NCBI GenBank assembly: GCA_965223725.1
Contig: CBDCXE010000006.1
Location: 744,001-808,000 of the forward strand
Direction of reading: 5' to 3'
From: CBDCXE01 sp965223725 [NCBI: Nitrospinota bacterium]
GTDB lineage: Bacteria; Nitrospinota_A; UBA7883
Length of the DNA: 64,000 nucleotides
Both the position numbers and the translations under genes were made by a program. The notes under the pieces are model-generated. The model did not search any database and was not told where the DNA came from. It saw only the letters and a program-made list of their open reading frames with translations. Positions 9,108 through 16,686 of the stretch are shown in pieces (position 1 is the first letter of the stretch; each line of letters starts with the position of its first letter).

Positions 9108-10175
9108 TTGGGCGCCAAAATAACCCGTGGGGATCTGCCCCCACTCTCTGTGGGGATAATAAACTTCAACGGGCGCGATATTCTGGAGAGCACCTTAAGC
9201 TCTATCTTCGCCAGCGATTACCCTGACTTCGAAGTGATCATGGTCGATGATTGCTCCACGGATGATGGGGTGGCGTTTGTGGAAGAGTGTTTTCCAAAAG
9301 TTCGTATATTCAGCCAGCTACAAAACATGGGGCCGAATTCTGCACGTAACCGTGTGATCAATGAAGCCGTGAATGAACTGGTGTTTGTTTCCGATAACGA
9401 CGTATCGCTGGAGCCGGATTGCCTTAGGCTGCTGGTGGAGCGGATGATCGAGGATGACGATGTGGCGGTCTGCACACCCATGGTGCTCGATTCGATAGAA
9501 AAGGACAAAATATACTCCAACGGCGCAGAGTTGCATTATGCGTGCTTCGGTATGATACCGATGCGGGGCGCAAGGCTTGGCCCGAATGTGGATATGACCC
9601 CACGCCAGACTGTATGCGGCTCCGGCGGCATCATGCTTATCAGGAAATCGGTGGCCCACGCGCTGGGCTATTTCGACGAAGACTTCATCTTCGGGTATGA
9701 CGATGGAGAGTTTACGTTCCGGGTGTCCTCCTCCGGCCGGAAGGTGATGCAAGAGCCGAACGCAAAGCTGTATCATCTGGAAAAACCGGGCCGGTCATTA
9801 AACCGCCTGCGCTACCAGATCAGGGGACGGTTCGACCTGATGCTGAAAACTTACTCTTTACGATCGTTGATTCTGCTGGCGCCGGCTTTGATCTGGTTCG
9901 AGCTGGCGAATATTCTGTTCCTCCTTTTTAAAGGGGCGATCGGCGAATGGTTTAAAGGCGCCTGGCTGACCTTGAAAAGCTTTGGCAAGATCATGGAAAA
10001 ACGGAAGGCTGCGCAGTCGATCAAACGAGTTCCGGATAATCAACTATTGCGCTCTGGCGAGATCTATATGTTCCCCAGCCGGATGGGCGGGTCTGTCATC
10101 GCGGTCTTCAAGCGGATGTTCGAGGCCACGCTCGATATCTACTGGTTTCTGGTCAGTCCGTTCCTTACCAAATAG
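9108..10175 (+). CDS. Family 2 glycosyltransferase
   Basis: A 355-residue GT-A fold enzyme. The N-terminus (SVGIINFNGRD), the nucleotide-binding DDCSTDD and the metal-binding acidic segment SDNDVSLEPD are those of GT2 enzymes; the acceptor-site region has GYDDGEFTFR. A hydrophobic stretch at about 250-280 suggests membrane association. It would transfer a sugar from a nucleotide-sugar to a cell-surface polysaccharide or glycolipid. The start is uncertain: no ATG is available in frame, and TTG at 9108 is the first plausible codon, 25 bases after the preceding gene. Its stop lies 2 bases from the convergent ksgA stop. Confidence 0.85.
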   Translation: MGAKITRGDLPPLSVGIINFNGRDILESTLSSIFASDYPDFEVIMVDDCSTDDGVAFVEECFPKVRIFSQLQNMGPNSARNRVINEAVNELVFVSDNDVSLEPDCLRLLVERMIEDDDVAVCTPMVLDSIEKDKIYSNGAELHYACFGMIPMRGARLGPNVDMTPRQTVCGSGGIMLIRKSVAHALGYFDEDFIFGYDDGEFTFRVSSSGRKVMQEPNAKLYHLEKPGRSLNRLRYQIRGRFDLMLKTYSLRSLILLAPALIWFELANILFLLFKGAIGEWFKGAWLTLKSFGKIMEKRKAAQSIKRVPDNQLLRSGEIYMFPSRMGGSVIAVFKRMFEATLDIYWFLVSPFLTK

Positions 10176-10177
10176 GG

Positions 10178-10984
10178 TCACTCTGCGCCGCTTATCTTTT
10201 CCCATTCATTATAGATTTGCGCGAACTGCCCCAGCGACAGCTCCTGCGGCCGGGCCATTGGGTTAATACCGCTGTTTTCCAATGCTGTGACCAGCAATGC
10301 GCCATCAATCTGACTGGCGGCAAGGTTGTTCCTGATGGTCTTGCGCCGGTGGCCGAAGGCTGTCTTGACAAGGCGGAAAAACTTCTCTTCATCAGATACT
10401 TTCACCGGCGAGTTTTCATTGGGCGCAAGTCTTATCACCGCAGATTCGATTTCCGGGTTCGGTCTGAACGCTGTCCGCGGCACAGTGAAAAGATAATCGG
10501 CTTTCATATGGAACGCGGTGTAGATAGATAGCGAGCCATAGCTGGAGTCGCCCGGCTGTGCGGTGAGCCGTTTGGCCACCTCCATCTGCACCATCAGCGT
10601 CATCGATTCGATATCGGGCGCGCTGTCGATAATCTTTTTGATGATGGCGACCGCCACCGAGTAAGGCAGGTTGCTGACGATCATGTATGGCTGCTCGATG
10701 GTATTGAAATCGAATTTCAGCGCATTACCCAGCTCTATGGAGAACCGCTCACTATTGGCCAACTTTCTTCCCAGGCCCTCATACAGTTCTGTATCGATCT
10801 CCACGGCATGCACTTTGGCGCCGGTCGCGATAAGGCGCTCTGTCAGGAACCCCTTGCCGGGGCCGATCTCCAGGACATGCGAGTCGGCGTTTACGCCAGC
10901 CTCCGCCACGATCCTGTCGGCCACAGCGCCGTCTGTCAGAAAATGCTGCCCCAGTTTCCTCCGCTTGATCGACCGCCTGTTCAT
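10178..10984 (-). CDS. ksgA: 16S rRNA (adenine1518/1519-N6) dimethyltransferase KsgA
   Basis: Taken from the ATG at 10984 the product is 268 residues, the normal KsgA length; the same frame runs upstream only as an antisense shadow of nupC. It starts MNRRSIKRRKLGQHFL, has the SAM-binding motif LEIGPGKGFL and the adenine-methyltransferase motif NLPY, and a C-terminal helical domain. KsgA dimethylates two adjacent adenines in helix 45 of 16S rRNA late in 30S assembly. The start codon overlaps the nupC stop (ATGA), so the two are translationally coupled. Confidence 0.95.
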   Translation of the reverse strand: MNRRSIKRRKLGQHFLTDGAVADRIVAEAGVNADSHVLEIGPGKGFLTERLIATGAKVHAVEIDTELYEGLGRKLANSERFSIELGNALKFDFNTIEQPYMIVSNLPYSVAVAIIKKIIDSAPDIESMTLMVQMEVAKRLTAQPGDSSYGSLSIYTAFHMKADYLFTVPRTAFRPNPEIESAVIRLAPNENSPVKVSDEEKFFRLVKTAFGHRRKTIRNNLAASQIDGALLVTALENSGINPMARPQELSLGQFAQIYNEWEKISGAE

Positions 10985-12225
10985 CCGCCCACGATGCCCA
11001 CCACCGCGCCGGTCATGCAGGTTGCCAATGTGCCGGAGATTATCGACTTGATACCGAGCGATACTATCTCCTCCCGTCGCTCCGGGGCCATGGCGCCCAG
11101 CCCGCCGATCATTATCCCGAGGCTTCCGAAATTCGCGAACCCGCACAGAGCGTATATCATTATCAGTTTGGAGCCGGGGCTCAACGCATCCTCCGGCAAG
11201 CTGGCCAGCTGCTGATACGCCAGGAATTCGTTCAGCACGGTTTTGACACCCATCAACGATCCGGCGGTCACCGCTTCGCCCCACGGTATGCCCATGAAAA
11301 ACACGACCGGAGCCATCAGATAGCCTAATATCTTTTGCAAGGTGACCGGCTCGCCGCCGAAATGGGGCAGAAGCGCCAGGATCGCGTTGACCAGGCTGAC
11401 CAGGGCCACCAGGACGATGAGCATGGCCACGATGTTGATCAGCAGTGTGACGCCGTCTATCGTGCCCTTGGTTATGGCGTCCATGGAGCTGGAGTATTGG
11501 GTCGCCGGTTTCATATCCCCCGCTGTCGCTTCGCCACTCTCCGGCACCATGACCATCGCAATGGCAATCGCCGCCGGCGCGCTGATGATCGAGGCGGTGA
11601 GAATATGCCCCAGGGCGGATGGTTCCACAGAGGCAAGGATGCTGGAGTAGAGTACCATCATGGTCCCGGCGATGGTGGCCATACCGCATGTCATCAAGAT
11701 GAAAATCTCGCTCCTGGTCATCTGTTTGAAGTATGGCCGCACCAGCAGTGGCGATTCAACCATGCCGACGAAGATGTTCGCCGCCGAGCCGAGCCCGGCC
11801 GCGCCGCCTATGCCCATGGTTTTACGCAGCGCCAGCGCAAAGCCTTTGACGATTAATGGCAACACGCCCCAGTAAAACAGCAATGCGGATAACGCGCTGA
11901 TCACCAGCACCAGGGGCAGAGCTTGCAGAGCCAGAACAAAACTGGCACCCGGGAATTTTTCATCGAAAGGTAACGGGCCGCCGCCCAGATAGCCGAAGAC
12001 AAATGAGGAACCATCCCGTGTGGCGCTCTCCAGAGCTTGCACAGCCTTGTTTAGCAGAAGGAAAAATTCCTTGAACAGTGGGGCCTTTAATAACGCCAGC
12101 GCTAACACTAACTGCAAAGCCATGCCTATGGCCACCGGCTTGAGGCGAACCGCGTTTCGTTTCTCGCTGATCAGCCATGCCAACCCGGTGAAGATGAAAA
12201 GACCGGCCACGCTCTGGAAAATCAT
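10981..12225 (-). CDS. nupC: Concentrative nucleoside transporter, NupC family
   Basis: A 414-residue inner-membrane protein with about 9-10 hydrophobic helices. The ATG at 12225 is chosen over an ORF extension 99 bases longer because it has an AAAGGG ribosome-binding site and gives the usual CNT N-terminus (a short helix, then SEKRNAVRLKPV). Conserved CNT segments are visible, including NIFVGMVESPLLVRPY, MTCGMATIAG and, near the end, ALCGFANFGSLGI. It would import nucleosides with sodium or protons. It is the first gene of a two-gene unit with ksgA. Confidence 0.92.
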   Translation of the reverse strand: MIFQSVAGLFIFTGLAWLISEKRNAVRLKPVAIGMALQLVLALALLKAPLFKEFFLLLNKAVQALESATRDGSSFVFGYLGGGPLPFDEKFPGASFVLALQALPLVLVISALSALLFYWGVLPLIVKGFALALRKTMGIGGAAGLGSAANIFVGMVESPLLVRPYFKQMTRSEIFILMTCGMATIAGTMMVLYSSILASVEPSALGHILTASIISAPAAIAIAMVMVPESGEATAGDMKPATQYSSSMDAITKGTIDGVTLLINIVAMLIVLVALVSLVNAILALLPHFGGEPVTLQKILGYLMAPVVFFMGIPWGEAVTAGSLMGVKTVLNEFLAYQQLASLPEDALSPGSKLIMIYALCGFANFGSLGIMIGGLGAMAPERREEIVSLGIKSIISGTLATCMTGAVVGIVGG

Positions 12226-12247
12226 ATATCGATAACCCTTTAATGAA

Positions 12248-12276
12248 TTCACATAACAAGAAGATTCAAGTAAAAT
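12248..12276 (+). promoter_or_regulatory. Sigma70-like promoter for the DUF2062 gene
   Basis: TTCACA (12248-12253), 17-base spacer, TAAAAT (12271-12276); five of six bases match in each box. Transcription would start near 12283, about 75 bases before the gene at 12359, in the divergent gap with nupC. Confidence 0.45.
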
Positions 12277-12358
12277 GTGGATATAGTATCGTGGAATTTT
12301 CTCTTTTTCTATTGAATACTCCAAAACTAACTTTTAGCCAGAGGAACGCGCAACGTTA

Positions 12359-12979
12359 ATGCATAGCAGGAAACCGACAAAGCTTCAGCATTCGGTTCAT
12401 AATGCGTTGGAAAAAGTTCGCCATAAGGTACACCGCGCGTTGCCAAAACAGAAGCATGTCGAGCATGGCAGGCTGTACAAATTGTTTGGTTCCACCATTT
12501 TGCGTCCAGAGTTCTGGAGTTTCAAGCCGGAATCATTAGCCCGTGGGCTGGCGCTCGGTTTGTTCGTCGCGCTCACACCTACCATTGGGTTCCAGATGTT
12601 GCTGGTCGGTTTGCTTATCCTATTTTTCCCAGGCAATTTGCCAATAGCGTTGGCCGCCTGCTGGATCACCAACCCGATTACGGCCCCTCCCATATTCTAT
12701 ATCCAATACAAAATAGGTCTTTGGCTGATGAAGATTACTGGATCATTACCTTACAAGCCATTGGATGAAAACCCTGTTGTTTTGAGCATGTATGATATGG
12801 CGGGAGCTATGTGGCTGGGGTCGTTGATTGTGGCGCTGACAGCCGGGCTGTTCGGTTACTGGCTTATGTTAGGACTAGTGGGGCTGGAGCGGCGGCTCCG
12901 GCTTAGCAAGATCCTGCATCTGCGTAGCGAAAAAGCTAACGATCAGACAAACAATCAAACCGATATAGATGAGCGCTAG
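12359..12979 (+). CDS. DUF2062 inner-membrane protein
   Basis: A 206-residue protein with a basic N-terminus (many K/R/H over 40 residues), then the DUF2062 core: SLARGLALGLFVALTPTIG, FQMLL, and CWITNPITAPPIFY, with four hydrophobic helices between about 65 and 185. The family is widespread, uncharacterised, and sometimes fused to glycosyltransferases. Transcribed divergently from nupC. Confidence 0.85.
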   Translation: MHSRKPTKLQHSVHNALEKVRHKVHRALPKQKHVEHGRLYKLFGSTILRPEFWSFKPESLARGLALGLFVALTPTIGFQMLLVGLLILFFPGNLPIALAACWITNPITAPPIFYIQYKIGLWLMKITGSLPYKPLDENPVVLSMYDMAGAMWLGSLIVALTAGLFGYWLMLGLVGLERRLRLSKILHLRSEKANDQTNNQTDIDER

Positions 12980-12994
12980 CGCCCAATCTATTGG

Positions 12995-13023
12995 TTGTAC
13001 GAATTTCAGTATAGTTTTACAAT
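12995..13023 (+). promoter_or_regulatory. Possible promoter for selD
   Basis: TTGTAC (12995-13000), 17-base spacer, TACAAT (13018-13023). The -10 box is good, the -35 box weak. Transcription would begin near 13030, about 60 bases before the selD ATG at 13088. No clear Shine-Dalgarno is seen before that ATG. Confidence 0.4.
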
Positions 13024-13087
13024 CAAATATGTGGCTCATCCCACAAAACATAAGATTAAGATTGAACAAATAAACTTCATTAAATAT

Positions 13088-14167
13088 ATGCAAGACAAAA
13101 AGATAAGATTAACAAAACTGGCCACATCAGGCGGCTGAGGCTCCAAGTTGGGTCCGGAGGACCTGAAAAAATCGTTGAGTAAGCTTGGGCCTGTGGATGA
13201 TCCGAATTTGCTGTTCGGGTTTGACACCAGTGGCGACGCTGGTGTGTATAAACTGGCGGATGGGCTGGCTGTTGTCCAATCGGTCGATTTCTTCACGCCG
13301 ATAGTGGACGATCCATACACCTTCGGCCAGATCGCCGCGTCAAACGCGTTGTCAGACCTGTATACCATGGGCGCCCGTCCGGTGACAGCCCTGAATATTA
13401 TCGCTTTTCCATGCAAATTGGGCACAAACCCTATCGCGGAGATCCTGAAAGGCGGCGCCGATGTGGTGACAGAGGCAGGGGCAGTGATTGTTGGCGGTCA
13501 TAGTGTGGAAGATGACGAACCGAAATATGGTATGGCGGTCACCGGTGTAGCCGACCCTGCTGATTTGATAACCAGCGATAACGCCAAGCCGGGCGATCTG
13601 CTTGTGCTAACAAAAAAAATCGGGGTGGGTATATTAACTTCTGTCGCCAAACTTAAAAGCGGATTGCTGTCCGGTCTGGCTCTCCGCGGACCAGAGATCT
13701 CTGAGGATGTGTATAAAGAAGCTGTGGATGGAATGGTTCGTTTAAACAAGACAGCGTCCGAATCTATGCGAGAGTTTGGAGTGACCGCATGCACCGACAT
13801 CACCGGGTTCGGCCTGCTGGGCCATGCCCGAAACCTGGCGGAGAATTCCAATGTCAGCCTGCGAATCAACTATAACAGCGTGCCAAAGTATGAAGGCATA
13901 GAAGCTTATGCCATAGCAGGCGCAAAAGGCGGCGGCGAGCGCAATTATAACTGGATGAAAAGCAACCTGACAGTTGTGGATGGAGTAGCGTTGGCACAGA
14001 CAATGATAATGTGCGACCCGCAAACATCAGGCGGCCTGTTGATGGCTGTACCGGAGGATAAAGCAGAGGCCCTGGTCAAACAACTTCACGAAAAGGGCGA
14101 TACCGCTTCTACTGTAATCGGTGAGGTCACCGAAGGTCCCGCCGGACATATCGTGCTGGGCTTGTAA
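13088..14167 (+). CDS. selD: Selenide, water dikinase SelD, a selenoprotein (Sec at residue 17)
   Basis: SelD makes selenophosphate from selenide and ATP, the selenium donor for selenocysteine and selenouridine. The obvious ORF starts at TTG 13148, but the true gene starts at ATG 13088: the 16 codons before an in-frame TGA (13136-13138) read MQDKKIRLTKLATSGG, then TGA, then GSKLGPEDL, matching the SelD N-terminus (RLTxxxxxxG-C/U-G-x-K). The TGA is codon 17, the catalytic Cys/Sec position of E. coli SelD, and Lys20, also essential there, is retained. The body has DFFTPIVDDP, GGHSVEDDEPKYGMAVTG and a C-terminal TSGGLLMAVP. The protein is 359 residues with Sec. Decoding requires SelA, SelB and tRNA-Sec, none of which lies in this window. 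Confidence 0.93.
13136..13166 (+). promoter_or_regulatory. UGA selenocysteine codon with bacterial SECIS hairpin
   Basis: TGA at 13136-13138 is followed, 17 bases on, by the loop of a hairpin: TTGGGTCC (13148-13155), loop GGA (13156-13158), GGACCTGA (13159-13166). All eight positions pair, two of them as G-U wobbles. This meets the usual bacterial SECIS criteria as I know them: loop of at least 3 bases with a G in its first two positions, stem of 4-16 pairs, loop 16-37 bases after the UGA. It would recruit SelB to insert selenocysteine. Confidence 0.85.
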
Positions 14168-14229
14168 TATGTGGTGTGATTTTGGTAAGATTGATCAGGA
14201 AGAAACATGCATACAGGGAGACTAATAGC

Positions 14230-16557
14230 ATGAAGCTAAGGATAATAAAAAAACACGTCTATTCCAATTTTATATACTTTTCGGTTTCGATACTTTTACT
14301 AGCATTCATCGCAGGCTGCAACTACGACAGCTCGTCCAGCGTTACTGATCAGTCGCTATTGTATCGAACCAGCATAGGCGAAGTGTTGGTGGTTCAGGCG
14401 GTTCCAGGTAGTGGCCTGGCGGAAGTCAGCCTCGCCTCCGAGGCGGTGCTTTGCCCGGGTGAAAACGCGCAAGACTGTCTCTATAACCTCTATCTGGCCT
14501 CGGCGCCTGGAGTGAACAGCGAGAATTGGTCATCCTTGCCCGACGGCGCCAAATATGAGGGCGTGTCATTGCCATTTACTATCACCGGCCTCGAAAATGG
14601 CAAGACCTATTATATCTCCGCAATCTATATATGCTCGGCTGGTGGGAGCGGCGCCCTGCCAGAGGCGATGGTCACCCCTTATGACCCGAATACCAGCGCG
14701 TTTCCATGGCATGTGAATGTTGAATCCCTGGCGTCTGGCGATGGCTCTGTCACAGTTAACTGGGCGCATGCCGGGGACTGGACTGATGGGAGCTTTTCCG
14801 ATTCCGCCCCATCGTCACAATTCACAAATACCGGTTATACCCTCTATTATCAGGAGGGTGGGCTGGCCACGGTGAATTCACCAAGCATCGCCAATATTTT
14901 ACCTGGCGCCACAAGCCAGGCCGTGGGCGGCCTGAAAACCGTCGCGCTCTACTGTTTTGGTGTCAGCCAATCAAAGGACCAGATAGGCGCCGGCCCGATA
15001 GGCGCCCAGAAGTGCATTGTGCCGGGCCAAATCTGCTCTTCGGATATCGGATGCGCCGGCCCGCCGCAGGCTGTTACCGAAACCAAATATCTAGCGTACA
15101 AAGCCCAGACGGTGATGATAGATGTTTTGGCCAACGATATAAATGGCCAGACAATCACCAGCGTGCAGAACCCGGCCAACGAAGGGGGATGCACATCCAT
15201 TGTTGATAACAAGATCAAATATGAAGGTCAATGCACCAGAAAATATGAAGACACTTTCATATATACAATGGTTGGGTGTGACGGAACCACATCATCAGCC
15301 CTGGTGCGGGTAAGGCTGAAGGGAAAGCCTAAGCCCAAGCCAAGGCCAATTCCAGGCAACAACCCACCAGTGGCGGTGGATGATACAGCTTCGGTTATCA
15401 CGGGCCAGACAATATTGATCAACGTATTGACCAACGATTTTGACCCGGATGGCGACCCGTTGACCATAACCGCTGTGCAAAACCCGGCGAATAGGGGCGG
15501 GATCACCGCTATTGTCGGTAACCAGATACAATATAATTCGAGTGGCGCGGATGTTTTTCCGGACAATTTTACCTATACCATCAGCGATGGCAAAGGCGGA
15601 ACTGATACGGCGACTGTTACGGTTAATCGAACCAACTCTCCTCCCAATACGGTCGATGATATGGCTTCTGTATCCGCCGGACAAACCATCATGATCGATG
15701 TGCTGGCCAACGACTCCGATCCGGACGGCGACCCGTTGACAATCACTACCGTGCAAAACCCGAGTAGTAATGGCGGGACCACATCGATAGCTGGCAACAA
15801 GATTGTATACAATTCCACAGGCGCCACAGGATTTCCAGACACGTTCACCTATACCGTGAGCGATGGTATGGCTGGGGCAGGCATTACGTCATCTATAGCC
15901 GCCAGCAATACGGCGACGGTGACCATCAACTACAACAACAGTCCTCCTGTGGCGGTCAACGATGGCGCCTCTGTCTCTGTAGGCCAAATCATATTTATTA
16001 ATGTGTTGACTAACGACAGTGACCCGGATGGTGACCCGTTGACGATAACCGCTGTACAAAACCCGGCCGATAATGGCGGTCTAACCACTATTGTAGGTAA
16101 CCAGATAAGGTACGACTCCAGCGGCGCCACCGGATTTCCAGACACGTTTACGTACAATATCAGTGATGGCAATGGAGGGGTCGATACGGCGACGGTGACC
16201 ATTAACTATAACAACAGCCCTCCTGTGGCGGTGAACGATTCATTTGATATAGCGAGCCTGAGTTCTTTCAATTGCTTCAGTAGCGCGTTAAATTTTAATG
16301 TGCTGACAAATGACTCTGATCCGGATAGCGATCCATTGACTATCATCAGTTTCACCCAACCAGCATTTGGAACAATTACGGCTGGCGCTGGTAACACACT
16401 GGATTACAACTGGATGAATTTTAACTTCACAACACCATCGTATACGTTCAATTACACAATCAGCGATGGAAATGGAGGAAGCGACAGCGCCATGGTCACG
16501 ATTGACTTTAGTGGTTGCCTGGAGCAGGAGCTCAATAGAGGCTTTGGCCAAGAATAG
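14230..16557 (+). CDS. Large surface lipoprotein with tandem cadherin-like repeats
   Basis: The ATG at 14230 (GGGAGA ribosome-binding site) gives a 775-residue lipoprotein with lipobox FIAGC at about residue 30; the frame can be extended 54 bases upstream but that moves the lipobox too far. Residues 50-290 are a cysteine-containing beta-rich region. From about 300 on there are bacterial cadherin/VCBS-like repeats of about 90 residues, each with a PPVAVDD start, the calcium-site pattern NDSDPDGDPLTI, a VQNP strand and a TYTISDGNGG end. A proline-lysine hinge (KPKPKPRP) separates the first, divergent repeat from four close copies. Such proteins act in adhesion or as stalk-like surface structures. 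Confidence 0.85.
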   Translation: MKLRIIKKHVYSNFIYFSVSILLLAFIAGCNYDSSSSVTDQSLLYRTSIGEVLVVQAVPGSGLAEVSLASEAVLCPGENAQDCLYNLYLASAPGVNSENWSSLPDGAKYEGVSLPFTITGLENGKTYYISAIYICSAGGSGALPEAMVTPYDPNTSAFPWHVNVESLASGDGSVTVNWAHAGDWTDGSFSDSAPSSQFTNTGYTLYYQEGGLATVNSPSIANILPGATSQAVGGLKTVALYCFGVSQSKDQIGAGPIGAQKCIVPGQICSSDIGCAGPPQAVTETKYLAYKAQTVMIDVLANDINGQTITSVQNPANEGGCTSIVDNKIKYEGQCTRKYEDTFIYTMVGCDGTTSSALVRVRLKGKPKPKPRPIPGNNPPVAVDDTASVITGQTILINVLTNDFDPDGDPLTITAVQNPANRGGITAIVGNQIQYNSSGADVFPDNFTYTISDGKGGTDTATVTVNRTNSPPNTVDDMASVSAGQTIMIDVLANDSDPDGDPLTITTVQNPSSNGGTTSIAGNKIVYNSTGATGFPDTFTYTVSDGMAGAGITSSIAASNTATVTINYNNSPPVAVNDGASVSVGQIIFINVLTNDSDPDGDPLTITAVQNPADNGGLTTIVGNQIRYDSSGATGFPDTFTYNISDGNGGVDTATVTINYNNSPPVAVNDSFDIASLSSFNCFSSALNFNVLTNDSDPDSDPLTIISFTQPAFGTITAGAGNTLDYNWMNFNFTTPSYTFNYTISDGNGGSDSAMVTIDFSGCLEQELNRGFGQE
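15358..16530 (+). repeat. Four tandem gene-internal repeats (cadherin-like modules)
   Basis: Repeat units begin near 15358, 15634, 15931 and 16210, each about 280-300 bases long, encoding the same module with NDSDPDGDP-type and TISDG-type motifs. Units three and four share long near-identical stretches at their starts (AACAACAG.CCTCCTGTGGCG), so recent duplication or gene conversion is likely. Confidence 0.8.
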
Positions 16558-16606
16558 CTAAGTCATATAGCGTAAAAGAAGACTTAAGGCGATTAACATA
16601 GAATTC

Positions 16607-16635
16607 TTGCATAGATTTGGATTTTATGTTATATT
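16607..16635 (+). promoter_or_regulatory. Sigma70-like promoter for ftsK
   Basis: TTGCAT (16607-16612), 17-base spacer, TATATT (16630-16635), about 50 bases ahead of the ftsK start. Both boxes match the consensus well. Confidence 0.5.
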
Positions 16636-16686
16636 TCAGATAATTATATCTATTAGTTAATCTGATGCTTTAAAAAGGGCGACATT

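Noticed and set aside
10985-11689. N-terminal extension of the ksgA frame into nupC
   Set aside because: Only the part from 10984 matches KsgA. The extension is an antisense-frame shadow of nupC with a composition unlike protein (many H, R, G).
15358-16530. CRISPR-like or satellite repeats
   Set aside because: The repeats are about 280-300 bases, in frame, and encode a protein module; there are no regular short repeats with unique spacers.
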